Origin: Clostridia bacterium
GTDB lineage: Bacteria > Bacillota > Peptococcia > DRI-13 > SM3-B62
Reading direction: 5' to 3'
Length of the DNA stretch: 62,169 nucleotides
Assembly (NCBI GenBank): GCA_018433675.1
Contig: JAHDQS010000015.1
Coordinates: 1 to 62,169 of the forward strand
Part shown: piece by piece, positions 26,148-35,282 of the stretch
Layout: every line of letters begins with the position of its first letter
Position numbering within the stretch: the stretch's first letter is position 1
Notes under the pieces: generated by a model
Database searches by the model: none
Told to the model about the DNA's origin: nothing
What the model saw: the letters and a program-made list of their open reading frames with translations, nothing else
Position numbers and translations under genes: made by a program

Positions 26148-27104
26148 ATGGAGATGCAGATCGTATTTGGTTTTGTCTTGGATTTACTGTTGGGAGACCC
26201 GGCGTGGTTTCCCCATCCGGTCAGGATAATAGGGAAGTTCATTACCGCCTTAGAGAATATCTTGCGCGGTGCTTTTGCGGAGTTGCTCGGTTTGAGGGCA
26301 GGTGGGATAGTGCTGACGACCGCCACGGTTGTCGTTACTTACGGTATTGCCAGAGGAAGTCTTGAGGCTGTACGGATTTATACTCCTGTGCTGTATTTGG
26401 TTTTCAGCGCTGTCTTGATATATTTTGCACTGGCTATACGTTCCTTGGCTTGTGAAGCCGAAGGAGTGTACAAGGCCTTAGAGGGAAACGATCTTGAACT
26501 GGCAAAAAAGCGGTTGGCAGGAATCGTCGGCAGGGATACTCATAATATGGATGAGGAAGAAATTATCAAAGCGACTGTGGAAACGGTGGCGGAGAATACC
26601 TCGGATGGGGTGGTCGCTCCGCTGTTTTATATCTTCCTGGGAGGTCCTGCTGGGGGTATGGCCTATAAGGCCGCCAGTACTTTGGATTCCATGGTTGGCT
26701 ATAAAAATGAGAAATATGCGGAATTTGGCTGGGCTTCGGCTAAGCTTGACGACGTTTTGAATTGGATCCCGGCCAGGCTTACCGGGTATTTACTCCCTTT
26801 GGCCGGGGCGGTTTGGGGGAAGGATGCCAAGAAAGGTTACGAGATTTTACGCCGGGATAAGAGAAAACACGCTAGCCCCAATGCTGGTTATCCCGAAGCT
26901 GCCATGGCCGGGACTTTGGGCTTGCGGCTGGGAGGCGGGGCAATTTACGGTGGAAGACTTGTAGAAAAGCCTTATCTGGGCGAGGCCGATAAGGCAGCAG
27001 AACGCCGGGATATCAAGGATGCGGTGAGGATTATGGAAACCACGGCTTTTTTGGCCTTAGCGTTTTTCTATATGATAATGTTTAAATTAGTCGGTATTGT
27101 GTAG
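26148..27104 (+). CDS. cbiB: Adenosylcobinamide-phosphate synthase
   Basis: A 318-residue integral membrane protein that attaches aminopropanol phosphate to cobyric acid. Visible motifs are LLLGDPAWFPHPVRIIG at the start, ENTSDGVVAPLFY, YKAASTLDSMVGY and SPNAGYPEAAMAG, with several hydrophobic helices. ATG 26148 follows AAGGTGGG; ATG 26154 is possible. Its partner substrate comes from the CobD product encoded next. Confidence 0.94.
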   Translation: MEMQIVFGFVLDLLLGDPAWFPHPVRIIGKFITALENILRGAFAELLGLRAGGIVLTTATVVVTYGIARGSLEAVRIYTPVLYLVFSAVLIYFALAIRSLACEAEGVYKALEGNDLELAKKRLAGIVGRDTHNMDEEEIIKATVETVAENTSDGVVAPLFYIFLGGPAGGMAYKAASTLDSMVGYKNEKYAEFGWASAKLDDVLNWIPARLTGYLLPLAGAVWGKDAKKGYEILRRDKRKHASPNAGYPEAAMAGTLGLRLGGGAIYGGRLVEKPYLGEADKAAERRDIKDAVRIMETTAFLALAFFYMIMFKLVGIV

Positions 27105-27134
27105 CCGGAAAACGAAAAAAGGATGTGCTAAAAA

Positions 27135-28226
27135 ATGACTGAGGGAAAAGCGGTACACGGAGGCAATGTCAGGGAATATGCCAGAAAACTAGGGGTTGAC
27201 CCGGGTGAATTTCTTGATTACAGTTCCAATATCAATCCGGTGCCTTGGCCGGAGGGCATAAAAGACTATTTGCTGGAGAATATCGAAGAGATCAGATGTT
27301 ATCCCGACCGGGACTATCATGATTTGAAAAAAGCCATTTCCGCATATACCGGTTGTCCTGCGGCGCAAATCATGGTGGGAAACGGGGCCACAGAGCTTAT
27401 ATATCTGGCAGTGCGTACTCTAAAACCAAAAAAAGCGCTTCTTCCGGTGCCGTCCTTTGCCGATTACGAAAGGGCTTTGCGGGGCAGTAATGCTGAGGTG
27501 GAATACTATCAGCTTAAGGAGGATATGGGGTTTGCTTTGGATACCGAGCGCTTTTTACAAGCCCTCAGAAACGGCTGTGATATGACGGTATTGTGTAATC
27601 CCAATAATCCTACAGGGTACTTAATACCCAAGGATGAGCTGTTGAAGATATTGGAAGAAGCAAAGAAAAACGATGTCGTCGTCTTGCTGGATGAAACCTT
27701 TGTAGAATTTACCGATAATCCTTTGGCCGCGACTGTTGTAGGTGAGTTGGCTCGTTTTGATAATCTCATCCTTTTGCGGGCCTTTACCAAGTATTTTTCC
27801 TTGGCAGGTCTCCGTTTAGGGTACTGCCTGGCCGGCTCTCGGATATTAAAGAGGATGGAAATTCGGCAGGAGCCGTGGACGGTCAATGTTCTCGCAAGTC
27901 TCTTGGGACCGTACCTTTTGCAAGATGAAGGTTTCAAAGCGAGAAGCAGGGAGTGGATTACTTCGGAAAGAGAGTTTATGTATAAAGGACTTGCACAGCT
28001 GGACGGTCTAAGGGTGTATGAAAGTCAGGCCAGCTTTTTTCTTCTCAAACTGCTGAAGAAGGATTGGAATGCAAAGATGTTGGCGGAGCGGTTGTTAAAA
28101 GAGTACATTATGATCAGAAAGGCTGAGGGTTTCGTTTCCCTCGACGACACCTTTTTCCGCTTAGCCGTAAAGGATAGGGAAAGCAACAGTAAGGTGCTGA
28201 GGGCTATAGAAAACGGTTTGTGTTGA
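27135..28226 (+). CDS. cobD: L-threonine-O-3-phosphate decarboxylase CobD-like
   Basis: A 363-residue PLP enzyme of aminotransferase fold I. The N-terminal HGGNVREYARKLG and DYSSNINPVPWP are CobD signatures. PNNPTG (about residue 157), the DETFVEF aspartate region, and the RAFTKYFSLAGLRLGY PLP-lysine motif are present. It yields (R)-1-amino-2-propanol phosphate for CbiB. Histidinol-phosphate aminotransferase is the paralogous alternative, but the cobalamin context settles it. Phosphothreonine must come from a kinase that is not identifiable in the window. Confidence 0.9.
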   Translation: MTEGKAVHGGNVREYARKLGVDPGEFLDYSSNINPVPWPEGIKDYLLENIEEIRCYPDRDYHDLKKAISAYTGCPAAQIMVGNGATELIYLAVRTLKPKKALLPVPSFADYERALRGSNAEVEYYQLKEDMGFALDTERFLQALRNGCDMTVLCNPNNPTGYLIPKDELLKILEEAKKNDVVVLLDETFVEFTDNPLAATVVGELARFDNLILLRAFTKYFSLAGLRLGYCLAGSRILKRMEIRQEPWTVNVLASLLGPYLLQDEGFKARSREWITSEREFMYKGLAQLDGLRVYESQASFFLLKLLKKDWNAKMLAERLLKEYIMIRKAEGFVSLDDTFFRLAVKDRESNSKVLRAIENGLC

Positions 28227-28292
28227 TTTATATAAGGTGATGTTCTACAATTGATTTAATTGATACAATACAATAGTTTAAAGGAGAGTAAC

Positions 28293-28928
28293 ATGGAAAA
28301 ATATCTTACTGATCCTGTTGAAATTGAAAAGCAGAGTATGCAGACAATTACCGGGATTTTGGGGAATGTAACTGTACCACCTTTAAAGCTTAAGGTTATT
28401 AAGCGAGTAATTCATACAACAGCTGACTTTCATTATGCTAAAATACTCAGATTCAATAATGAGGCAATTGCGAAAATAATCGCGGCAATTCGAGAACAAA
28501 GACATATTGTGACTGATACACAAATGGCAAAAGCCGGTATCAACAAGAGAAAGCTTGCTCAGTACGGTGTTGAGGTCAGGTGTTTCATGCAGGATAAGGA
28601 TGTAGCAGAGGAGGCGAAAAGAAACGGCGGGACGAGGGCCATGTCCTGTATGGAAAAGGCGGTGAGAGATGAGCAAAACGGGGTATTCGTTATCGGGAAT
28701 GCACCTACGGCTCTTTTCAGGCTGCTGGAGCTCATGGAAGAAGGAAAAGCGAACCCTGCGGCAATCATCGGTGTGCCGGTAGGCTTTGTGGGAGCAGCGG
28801 AAGCGAAAGATCTGTTATCACAAAAACCGATACCGAGTATCCTCACCAGTGGGAGAAAGGGAGGCAGCAATGTAGCCGCTTCAATAGTTAATGCCTTGTT
28901 GTATATGATGGAGGAAGAAGAACGTTGA
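28293..28928 (+). CDS. cbiC: Cobalt-precorrin-8 methylmutase
   Basis: A 211-residue CbiC/CobH that moves the methyl group from C11 to C12. The catalytic His lies in KRVIHTTADFHYAK near residue 41, and GNAPTALFRLLELME and GVPVGFVGAAEAKDLL are typical. ATG 28293 has AAAGGAGAG upstream; the longer frame from 28260 lacks one. Its final bases overlap cbiD. Confidence 0.94.
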   Translation: MEKYLTDPVEIEKQSMQTITGILGNVTVPPLKLKVIKRVIHTTADFHYAKILRFNNEAIAKIIAAIREQRHIVTDTQMAKAGINKRKLAQYGVEVRCFMQDKDVAEEAKRNGGTRAMSCMEKAVRDEQNGVFVIGNAPTALFRLLELMEEGKANPAAIIGVPVGFVGAAEAKDLLSQKPIPSILTSGRKGGSNVAASIVNALLYMMEEEER

Positions 28929-30046
28929 ATCTTGGTACAAGAGTAGTTAACGGCAAGATTATGAGAAGAGGATACACTACCGGGTCATGTGCCGCAGCAG
29001 CAGCGAAAGCTGCGGCGCTTATGCTTTTTATGGACAAGATGCCGGAGAGTGTCGAGATAGAAGTAGCTGAAGGTACGGTTTTGCGTCTTGCCGTGCTTGA
29101 CAGACAGGTGAGCGGAGAGGGCGTGTCCTGTGCTGTGAAAAAAGACGCCGGAGACGATCCAGATGTTACCGACGGTCTTTGTGTTAGGGTAGAGGCGTTT
29201 GAGACCGCCGGAGGGATAAGTATTGAAGGAGGATCGGGGGTGGGAATTGTTACCAAACCCGGACTGGCCGTTGAAGTTGGACAGGCAGCGATCAATCCCG
29301 GGCCTCGGGAATTGATAAAGAGGGAAGTCGAAAAGGTCTTACCTTGCGGTAAGGGAATACGTTTAGTTGTGTCGATACCCGGCGGAGAGAGGGTGGCCCT
29401 TCGAACTTTTAACCCTCGTCTTGGGATTGTGGGGGGTCTGTCGATCCTGGGAACAACGGGGATTGTGGAGCCTATGTCCGCCGAAGCCTGGCAGGAGTCG
29501 GTGCGTTTAGAAATGAAGGTACTGGCGGCGGAGGGGAAAAAGAATATTATCCTGGTGTTCGGAAACTATGGTGAGAATTTTGTTCAAAGTGAGCTGGGCT
29601 TGAAGAAGAATGTTATCAAAATGAGTAATTTTGTTGGGTTCGCTCTGTGGGAGGCGGCAGGTATTGGCTTTGAGAAGGCATTGTTGGTGGGAGAGTTGGG
29701 CAAGCTGGTCAAGGTAGCGGCGGGTCTATTTAATACGCACAGTAAGGTTGCCGATGCCCGCATGGAGACCATGGCAGCCTATGCCGGAGCTTTTGGCGCT
29801 AATCAGGAGACGATCAGGACGATATTGAAGATGAATACAACCGGTGGGGCTCTGGAGTATTTGGAGGAAAAAGGTATCACGGGGCTGCCCGAGGAGATAG
29901 TAAAACAAGCGGGCGAAAGGGCGCGCTGTCATGTGGGTGATAGGATGCAGGTGGGAACGGTCCTTTTTTCAAATACAAGAGGGCTGTTGGCAGTTGATGA
30001 ATGGGGAAGCAGGATAATAAAAGAGTTAGGTGATGAAAGTAAGTGA
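28925..30046 (+). CDS. cbiD: Cobalt-precorrin-5B C1-methyltransferase
   Basis: A 373-residue CbiD. RRGYTTGSCAAAAAKAA near the N-terminus and GDDPDVTDG, TTGIVEPMS, GNYGEN and NTTGGALEYL are family landmarks. TTG start at 28925 overlaps the cbiC stop by 4 bases with GGAGGAAG in front. CbiD is diagnostic for the anaerobic pathway. Confidence 0.95.
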   Translation: MNLGTRVVNGKIMRRGYTTGSCAAAAAKAAALMLFMDKMPESVEIEVAEGTVLRLAVLDRQVSGEGVSCAVKKDAGDDPDVTDGLCVRVEAFETAGGISIEGGSGVGIVTKPGLAVEVGQAAINPGPRELIKREVEKVLPCGKGIRLVVSIPGGERVALRTFNPRLGIVGGLSILGTTGIVEPMSAEAWQESVRLEMKVLAAEGKKNIILVFGNYGENFVQSELGLKKNVIKMSNFVGFALWEAAGIGFEKALLVGELGKLVKVAAGLFNTHSKVADARMETMAAYAGAFGANQETIRTILKMNTTGGALEYLEEKGITGLPEEIVKQAGERARCHVGDRMQVGTVLFSNTRGLLAVDEWGSRIIKELGDESK

Positions 30047-30681
30047 GTAGGAAAGTATATGTTCTCGGGGTAGGACCGGGCAGTCCTGATTATGTGTTGC
30101 CCATCGTCGAAAAAAAGGCGAGGGAGTGCAGCGTGCTTGTCGGGGGCGGTAGAAACCTGGAATTGTTTCGGGATGTCGGAAAAAGGGAGATTGTTATTAA
30201 AAGCGATGTTTCCGCTGTGGTGAAAGAAATACAGGAGATATATCGAGTTGAACAGGTAGGGGTCTTGGTTTCCGGTGACCCGGGTTTCTATAGTTTCCTG
30301 CAGACCCTGCTGAGGTATTTTGAGCCCGGTGAGTTGGAGGTTTATCCGGGGATCAGTTCGTTGCAGTACCTCTTTGCCAAAGGGGTCTTGCCCTGGCAGG
30401 ATGCTTGCTTTGTCAGCCTGCACGGTCGTGAAGTCGCCGACCTTGTAAGAACCGTCAAGGAGGAAAACAAGGTAGCCTTTCTGACAGATGCTAAAATGGG
30501 GGTTGGTCAGGTCTGCAGGTTGTTGACGGAAAACGGTGTAAAAGACAGAAGGGTGCTGGTAGGGGAGAATCTCTCTTATCCGGATGAAAAGGTTTTTAAC
30601 GCAACGCTGGAAGAATGCGCAGGAATAAAGACCAGCGGACTCTGTGTAATGGTGGTGTACAACGACAGTGGTGTGCGATAA
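30043..30681 (+). CDS. cbiE: Cobalt-precorrin-7 C5-methyltransferase
   Basis: A 212-residue class III methyltransferase with VLGVGPGSPDYVLP, LVSGDPGFYSFLQ and YPGISSLQYL. GTG start overlaps the cbiD stop by 4 bases. It acts with the separately encoded CbiT, which in other bacteria is fused as CobL. Confidence 0.93.
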   Translation: MSRKVYVLGVGPGSPDYVLPIVEKKARECSVLVGGGRNLELFRDVGKREIVIKSDVSAVVKEIQEIYRVEQVGVLVSGDPGFYSFLQTLLRYFEPGELEVYPGISSLQYLFAKGVLPWQDACFVSLHGREVADLVRTVKEENKVAFLTDAKMGVGQVCRLLTENGVKDRRVLVGENLSYPDEKVFNATLEECAGIKTSGLCVMVVYNDSGVR

Positions 30682-30700
30682 CAAGGGAAAGGATTGAACT

Positions 30701-31288
30701 GTGAATAGGATGAAGAAAGTGGTGCCGGGGATAGCAGACGATAAGTTTTTGCGGGATAAAACGCCTATGACCAAAGAAGAGGTCCGCGTTCTGACACTTT
30801 CCAAGCTGCGGCTCACCGCTGAGTCGTGTGTGCTTGATGTCGGCGCGGGGACGGGTTCTTTGTCTGTGGAGTGTGCATTGTTTGCTTATGCCGGCAGGGT
30901 CTATGCGGTAGAAAAGGAGCCTACGGCCCGAGAATTGATCAAGGCTAATTGCCGGCGCTTCGGCGTTGATAATGTTGAGGTGGTAGCGGGAACAGCCCCA
31001 GGTTGTCTTGAAGGGCTGCCACAGGTGGATTGTGCGGTTATCGGGGGCAGCGGCGGAAACCTCAGGGAGATAGTGACCTGCTGCAGGGAATTGCTCAAGC
31101 CGGGGGGAAGGCTGGTTATTAACGCCATTCTGCCGGAAACCATGTATGAAGGTATGAAAGCTCTTGAGAAAGAGGGTTTTGCGAGAGTGGAAATGATAAT
31201 GGTGAGTATCGCTAAAAGCAGGGAATTAGGGACGAAAACAGCCCTGCAGGCGATGAATCCGGTATTTATTATCTGGGGCACAAGATGA
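30701..31288 (+). CDS. cbiT: Cobalt-precorrin-6B C15-methyltransferase / decarboxylase
   Basis: A 195-residue class I SAM methyltransferase. PMTKEEVRVLTLSKLRL, the SAM loop LDVGAGTGSLSVECA near residues 46-60, and AVIGGSGGNL are typical. It methylates C15 and decarboxylates the C12 acetate. GTG 30701 has AAAGGA 8 bases upstream. Confidence 0.94.
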   Translation: MNRMKKVVPGIADDKFLRDKTPMTKEEVRVLTLSKLRLTAESCVLDVGAGTGSLSVECALFAYAGRVYAVEKEPTARELIKANCRRFGVDNVEVVAGTAPGCLEGLPQVDCAVIGGSGGNLREIVTCCRELLKPGGRLVINAILPETMYEGMKALEKEGFARVEMIMVSIAKSRELGTKTALQAMNPVFIIWGTR

Positions 31289-31318
31289 GGCTAAAACGAA
31301 GGAAGGGAAGAAGAAAAG

Positions 31319-32074
31319 ATGAAGGTGTGTTTTGTGGGGGCCGGACCGGGAGATCCGGAACTGATTACCATTAAGGGACAAAAAAAGATCGCCGCAGCCG
31401 ACATCGTTATTTATGCAGGATCACTCGTTAATCCGGAGGTCCTGGCGGGATGTAAAAAAGGAGCGGAGATACATAACAGCGCCGTAATGACTTTGGAAGA
31501 GGTCTTGGAGGTCATGAAGCGGGGTGTTAAAGAGGGCAAGGTGGTAGTGCGGGTGCACACCGGAGATCCCAGTATTTACGGCGCTATTCGGGAGCAGATA
31601 GACAGACTCGCTGAGGAGGGTATTGCTTGTGAGGTTATCCCTGGGGTCAGTTCCTTTACAGGGGCCGCGGCCGCTTTGCAGGCAGAATATACTTTGCCCG
31701 GTGTTGCGCAGACGGTCATTCTCACACGACGCGAAGGAAGGACACCTGTCCCGCCGAGACAGGATTTGGCAAGTCTGGCGGCCCACAAGGCTTCACTGGT
31801 AATTTTTTTGAGCGTCGCGATGATCGAGGATGTGGTGGCCGAACTTGCACCTTCTTATGGAAAAACAGCCCCGGTTGCGGTGGTGCAAAGAGCTACCTGG
31901 CCTGACGAAAAAATAGTTACCGGTACGCTGGAGGATATCGCCGCAAAGGTGAAAGAAGCTGGGATCACCAAAACAGCACTGATTTTGGTCGGATATTTCC
32001 TGGGCAATGAATACGAACTTTCCAGGCTTTACGATAAAAATTTCTCTCATGAGTATAGGGGAGCATCATCATGA
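31319..32074 (+). CDS. cbiF: Cobalt-precorrin-4 C11-methyltransferase
   Basis: A 251-residue class III methyltransferase. The N-terminal VGAGPGDPELITIKG, VIYAGSLVNPEVL and the RVHTGDPSIYGAIREQ segment are diagnostic of CbiF/CobM, as is the long IPGVSSFTGAAAALQAEYTLP run. The stop overlaps the cbiG ATG. Confidence 0.95.
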   Translation: MKVCFVGAGPGDPELITIKGQKKIAAADIVIYAGSLVNPEVLAGCKKGAEIHNSAVMTLEEVLEVMKRGVKEGKVVVRVHTGDPSIYGAIREQIDRLAEEGIACEVIPGVSSFTGAAAALQAEYTLPGVAQTVILTRREGRTPVPPRQDLASLAAHKASLVIFLSVAMIEDVVAELAPSYGKTAPVAVVQRATWPDEKIVTGTLEDIAAKVKEAGITKTALILVGYFLGNEYELSRLYDKNFSHEYRGASS

Positions 32075-33147
32075 TGGCGATCGTTGCCCTGACAGCAACG
32101 GCTGTTAAGTTAGGCAGAAGGTTGAAAAGAGAATTTCCCGCAGCTCGGCTGTATGTCCCCGAGAGGCATCAGGAGAGTTTGGAAGACTGCTGTATCATGG
32201 CAGGTGGTTTACAGACGACTATTGCCTCCCTGTGGGATGAATGCTCCCAGTTCATATTTATTATGGCGGCAGGCATTGTCATTAGGAGTGTGGCACCATT
32301 GCTACGGGATAAAGTCAAGGACCCAGCAGTCGTAGTTATGGACGAGAAAGGGAGGTTTGTTGTGCCTTTGCTGTCCGGACATCTCGGTGGGGCCAATGAA
32401 TTGGCAGCCGTCATCGGGGAGAAAACCGGGGCAGTACCTGTTATCACCACCGCAACGGATGTAGAAGGAATCCCTGCCTTGGATGATTTAGCCCGTAAAA
32501 ACGGCTGGGTTATTGAAAATCTGTCAGGCTGGAAAGAAATTGCCATGGCTCTGCTGGAAGGGGAGAACGTGGGCATGTATGCTACCGTAAAGGTCAAGGC
32601 AGAATTTCCTCCGCAGGTGCAAATCGTGAAGCCCGATAGCTGGGAAAATGGGGTCAATAACATTTTGGAAAGCAAGAAGCTGCAGGGAATGATATATATT
32701 ACGGAGAAGGAAAAAGTAATTGAAAGAACCGGAGGGCCGTATGTTGTCTTGCGGCCGCGTAACATCATCGTCGGTGTGGGCTGTCGTAAGGGCAAAAAAA
32801 AGAGTGATATTCTTGCCGCCGTACGGGATTGTCTGGAGGGTCTTGGGATAAACATAAACAGCATATTACACCTGGCCACTATTGATTTCAAAAGGGAAGA
32901 AAAGGGTTTACAAGAGGTTGCTAGGGAACTGAACGTGCCCCTGATGTGTGTAAATGCTGAGAAAATACAGAGGGTTGAGGGGAAATTTGCGGGTTCACAG
33001 TTTGTTAAAAAACAAGTCGGCGTGACGGCGGTAGCCGAGCCGGCTGCCTGGCTCACGGCCAAAGAACCCCAGGTTCTTGGTTCTAAGACCTGTTACCCTG
33101 GGATAACGGTAGCTATTGTGAAGGATAGGGGAGCAATATTGATGTAA
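32071..33147 (+). CDS. cbiG: Cobalt-precorrin-5A hydrolase
   Basis: A 358-residue CbiG that opens the delta-lactone and releases the C20 fragment as acetaldehyde. The N-terminal domain (IFIMAAGIVIRSVAPLLRDK, DPAVVVMDEKGRFVVPLLSGHLGGANELA) and the C-terminal domain (RNIIVGVGCRKG, FAGSQFVKKQVGVTAVAEPAA) are both present. ATG 32071 overlaps cbiF. Confidence 0.94.
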   Translation: MMAIVALTATAVKLGRRLKREFPAARLYVPERHQESLEDCCIMAGGLQTTIASLWDECSQFIFIMAAGIVIRSVAPLLRDKVKDPAVVVMDEKGRFVVPLLSGHLGGANELAAVIGEKTGAVPVITTATDVEGIPALDDLARKNGWVIENLSGWKEIAMALLEGENVGMYATVKVKAEFPPQVQIVKPDSWENGVNNILESKKLQGMIYITEKEKVIERTGGPYVVLRPRNIIVGVGCRKGKKKSDILAAVRDCLEGLGININSILHLATIDFKREEKGLQEVARELNVPLMCVNAEKIQRVEGKFAGSQFVKKQVGVTAVAEPAAWLTAKEPQVLGSKTCYPGITVAIVKDRGAILM

Positions 33148-33171
33148 CAGTGGTGTAAGGAGATGCTGCTA

Positions 33172-33927
33172 ATGAATGATGACAAGAGAAACACAAAAGG
33201 GAAGGTATTTGTCGTAGGATTGGGACCGGGAGCCAGGGAGCAGATGACAATAAAGGCTATCGAGGCGATCGACGGCTGTGATGTTGTGATAGGATACCAC
33301 GTTTATGTTAAGCTGATAGAGGACTTGCTCGAGGGCAAACAGGTGATTTCCTCCGGGATGAAGCGGGAGAAAGAGCGCTGTGAAATGTGTCTTCTTCACG
33401 CCCGGGCAGGAAAAAAGGTGGCCTTGGTGAGCAGTGGCGATGCGGGGATATATGGGATGGCCGGTCCCATGCTGGAGATGAACGCTGCCGCACCGGAGCC
33501 GGTGTGTGTAGAGATTGTCCCGGGCATAACGGCGGCGAGTATGGCTGCCGCTGTTCTGGGTGCGCCGTTGATGCACGATACTGTACTGATCAGCCTGAGT
33601 GATTTGCTGACGCCTTGGAAGGTAATTGAAAAGCGCTTATGTCTGGCGGCGGAGGGAGATTTTGTTGCGGTCTTATATAACCCGCGCAGTCAGGGCAGGC
33701 CTCACAATATCGACAGGGCCCGGGAGATTTTTCTCAGATACAGAAAGGGCGATACGATTGTGGGCATTGTGCGCAATGCGGCACGTGAAGGACAATCAAA
33801 AGTAATAACCACGTTGGAACAGATGCCGATTCAAGAAATAGATATGTTTTCCGTAGTGATTATCGGAAGCTCTCATACCTATGTTGCCAACGAAAAAATG
33901 CTTACACCGAGGGGTTATCGCCTATGA
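33172..33927 (+). CDS. cbiH: Cobalt-factor III C17-methyltransferase
   Basis: A 251-residue class III methyltransferase performing C17 methylation with ring contraction. VVGLGPGAREQMTIKA, the IGYHVYVKL segment, SSGDAGIYGMAGPMLE and IPGITAASMAAAVLGAPLMHD fit CbiH/CobJ. ATG 33172 is preferred since AGGAG ends 9 bases earlier; ATG 33163 abuts that site. It overlaps cbiJ by 4 bases. Confidence 0.94.
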   Translation: MNDDKRNTKGKVFVVGLGPGAREQMTIKAIEAIDGCDVVIGYHVYVKLIEDLLEGKQVISSGMKREKERCEMCLLHARAGKKVALVSSGDAGIYGMAGPMLEMNAAAPEPVCVEIVPGITAASMAAAVLGAPLMHDTVLISLSDLLTPWKVIEKRLCLAAEGDFVAVLYNPRSQGRPHNIDRAREIFLRYRKGDTIVGIVRNAAREGQSKVITTLEQMPIQEIDMFSVVIIGSSHTYVANEKMLTPRGYRL

Positions 33928-34688
33928 TTATCGTTTTGTCGGGGACCAAGGACGGTCGTATAATAACCGGGCTTTTACGGGAGCGGGGCTATGAGGTTGT
34001 GGCGACAACCGTTACGGAATATGGTAAAATGCTTTTGCAGCAGGATGGTGATACAAATGTTCTTTCCGGTGCTCTGGAGAGCTCCGGGTTGGAACAGCTG
34101 ATCAAAAAAAAAGATGCCGACTTGGTTATTGATGCTACCCATCCCTATGCTGTCAGGGTTTCGCAGATGGCGATGGAGGTGTGTCGACGGCTTGAGACTG
34201 CTTATATCAGGTATGAGCGGGAGGAGACGGCGGCCTTGCGGCAAGGGGAAGGTATTATTAGGGTTGATACCTTTAAGGAGGCAGCGCATCAGGCTTTAGA
34301 ACATGAGAACAATATTTTCCTGACGGTGGGCAGTAATCATTTGGAGGAATTTTGCAGAGTAATACCCCTTTCACGCCTTACGGCTCGAGTTCTGCCCCAG
34401 AGTGCGGTCTTAAAGAAATGTGAGGAAATGGGGCTGAGACCGGACAACCTGGTTGCCTTGCAGGGACCTTTCAGTAGGGAGCTTAATAAAGAGTTATATA
34501 AAAAATATCAGGCCGGGGTTGTGGTGACTAAGGACAGCGGAAAAACCGGGGGAGCGGAGGAAAAAATCGAGGCTGCCCTGGAACTTGGGCTTCGCGTTGT
34601 TGTGATAAATCGTCCTGTCTTGGATTACCCTGTTGTTGTCAAAAGCGTGAAACAACTGTTGGAACAATTGAATCATCGTGGGAAATAG
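33924..34688 (+). CDS. cbiJ: Cobalt-precorrin-6A reductase
   Basis: A 254-residue NADH-dependent reductase of the macrocycle. The opening MIIVLSGTKDGRIITGLL, VIDATHPYAVRVSQMA, and LTVGSNHLEEF / VVTKDSGKTGGAEEKI motifs are typical. ATG overlaps the cbiH stop. It completes the set needed for hydrogenobyrinate-level cobyrinic acid. Confidence 0.93.
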   Translation: MIIVLSGTKDGRIITGLLRERGYEVVATTVTEYGKMLLQQDGDTNVLSGALESSGLEQLIKKKDADLVIDATHPYAVRVSQMAMEVCRRLETAYIRYEREETAALRQGEGIIRVDTFKEAAHQALEHENNIFLTVGSNHLEEFCRVIPLSRLTARVLPQSAVLKKCEEMGLRPDNLVALQGPFSRELNKELYKKYQAGVVVTKDSGKTGGAEEKIEAALELGLRVVVINRPVLDYPVVVKSVKQLLEQLNHRGK

Positions 34689-34732
34689 CAGACTTAGACA
34701 GTACGGGGTTTAGAGGAAGGTGCTGGGTAGAG

Positions 34733-35263
34733 ATGGAAAAGGGATACATTCAGATTTATACCGGTGACGGAAAAGGAAAAACCACGGCTGCGTTAGGTTT
34801 AGGCTTGAGGGCAGCAGGCCGTGGCTTGAAGGTTGTCATGTATCAGTTCTTAAAAGGTTCCTTTTCCGGTGAGTTACAGGCTGTAAAAAGGCTGTATCCC
34901 GATTTTAAAATATATAGAACGGCCGAAAGCGAACAATTCTTTTGGCAGCTTAACGAGAAGGAAAAAGAGGATCTGCGACGGAACATTCAAAGGGCTATGC
35001 CTGAAATAGAGCAATACGTTGCGGGTCAGGATTGTGACCTGTTAATCCTTGACGAGGCGATGTCAGCAATAAATCATGGGATGTTGACCCTTGCTGAGGT
35101 TTTTCATCTGATTGAGACGAAGGCTGAGAGTGTTGAACTGGTATTGACCGGAAGAGATGTTCCGGCGGAGCTTTTGCATAGGGCGGATTTGATTACGGAG
35201 ATGAAACAGGTTAAGCATTACTATGAGGAAGGTGTCACAGCCCGAAAGGGAATTGAAAAGTAA
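34733..35263 (+). CDS. cobA: Corrinoid adenosyltransferase
   Basis: A 176-residue CobA/BtuR-type P-loop enzyme that transfers the 5-prime-deoxyadenosyl group of ATP to Co(I). The Walker A GDGKGKTTAALGLGLRA opens the protein; VMYQFLKGS, DLLILDEAM and VLTGRDVPAELLHRADLITEM are family motifs. ATG 34733 follows GGAAGGTG. A 44-base gap separates it from cbiJ. Confidence 0.95.
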   Translation: MEKGYIQIYTGDGKGKTTAALGLGLRAAGRGLKVVMYQFLKGSFSGELQAVKRLYPDFKIYRTAESEQFFWQLNEKEKEDLRRNIQRAMPEIEQYVAGQDCDLLILDEAMSAINHGMLTLAEVFHLIETKAESVELVLTGRDVPAELLHRADLITEMKQVKHYYEEGVTARKGIEK

Positions 35264-35282
35264 CAGATGGGAGTGTTAAAGG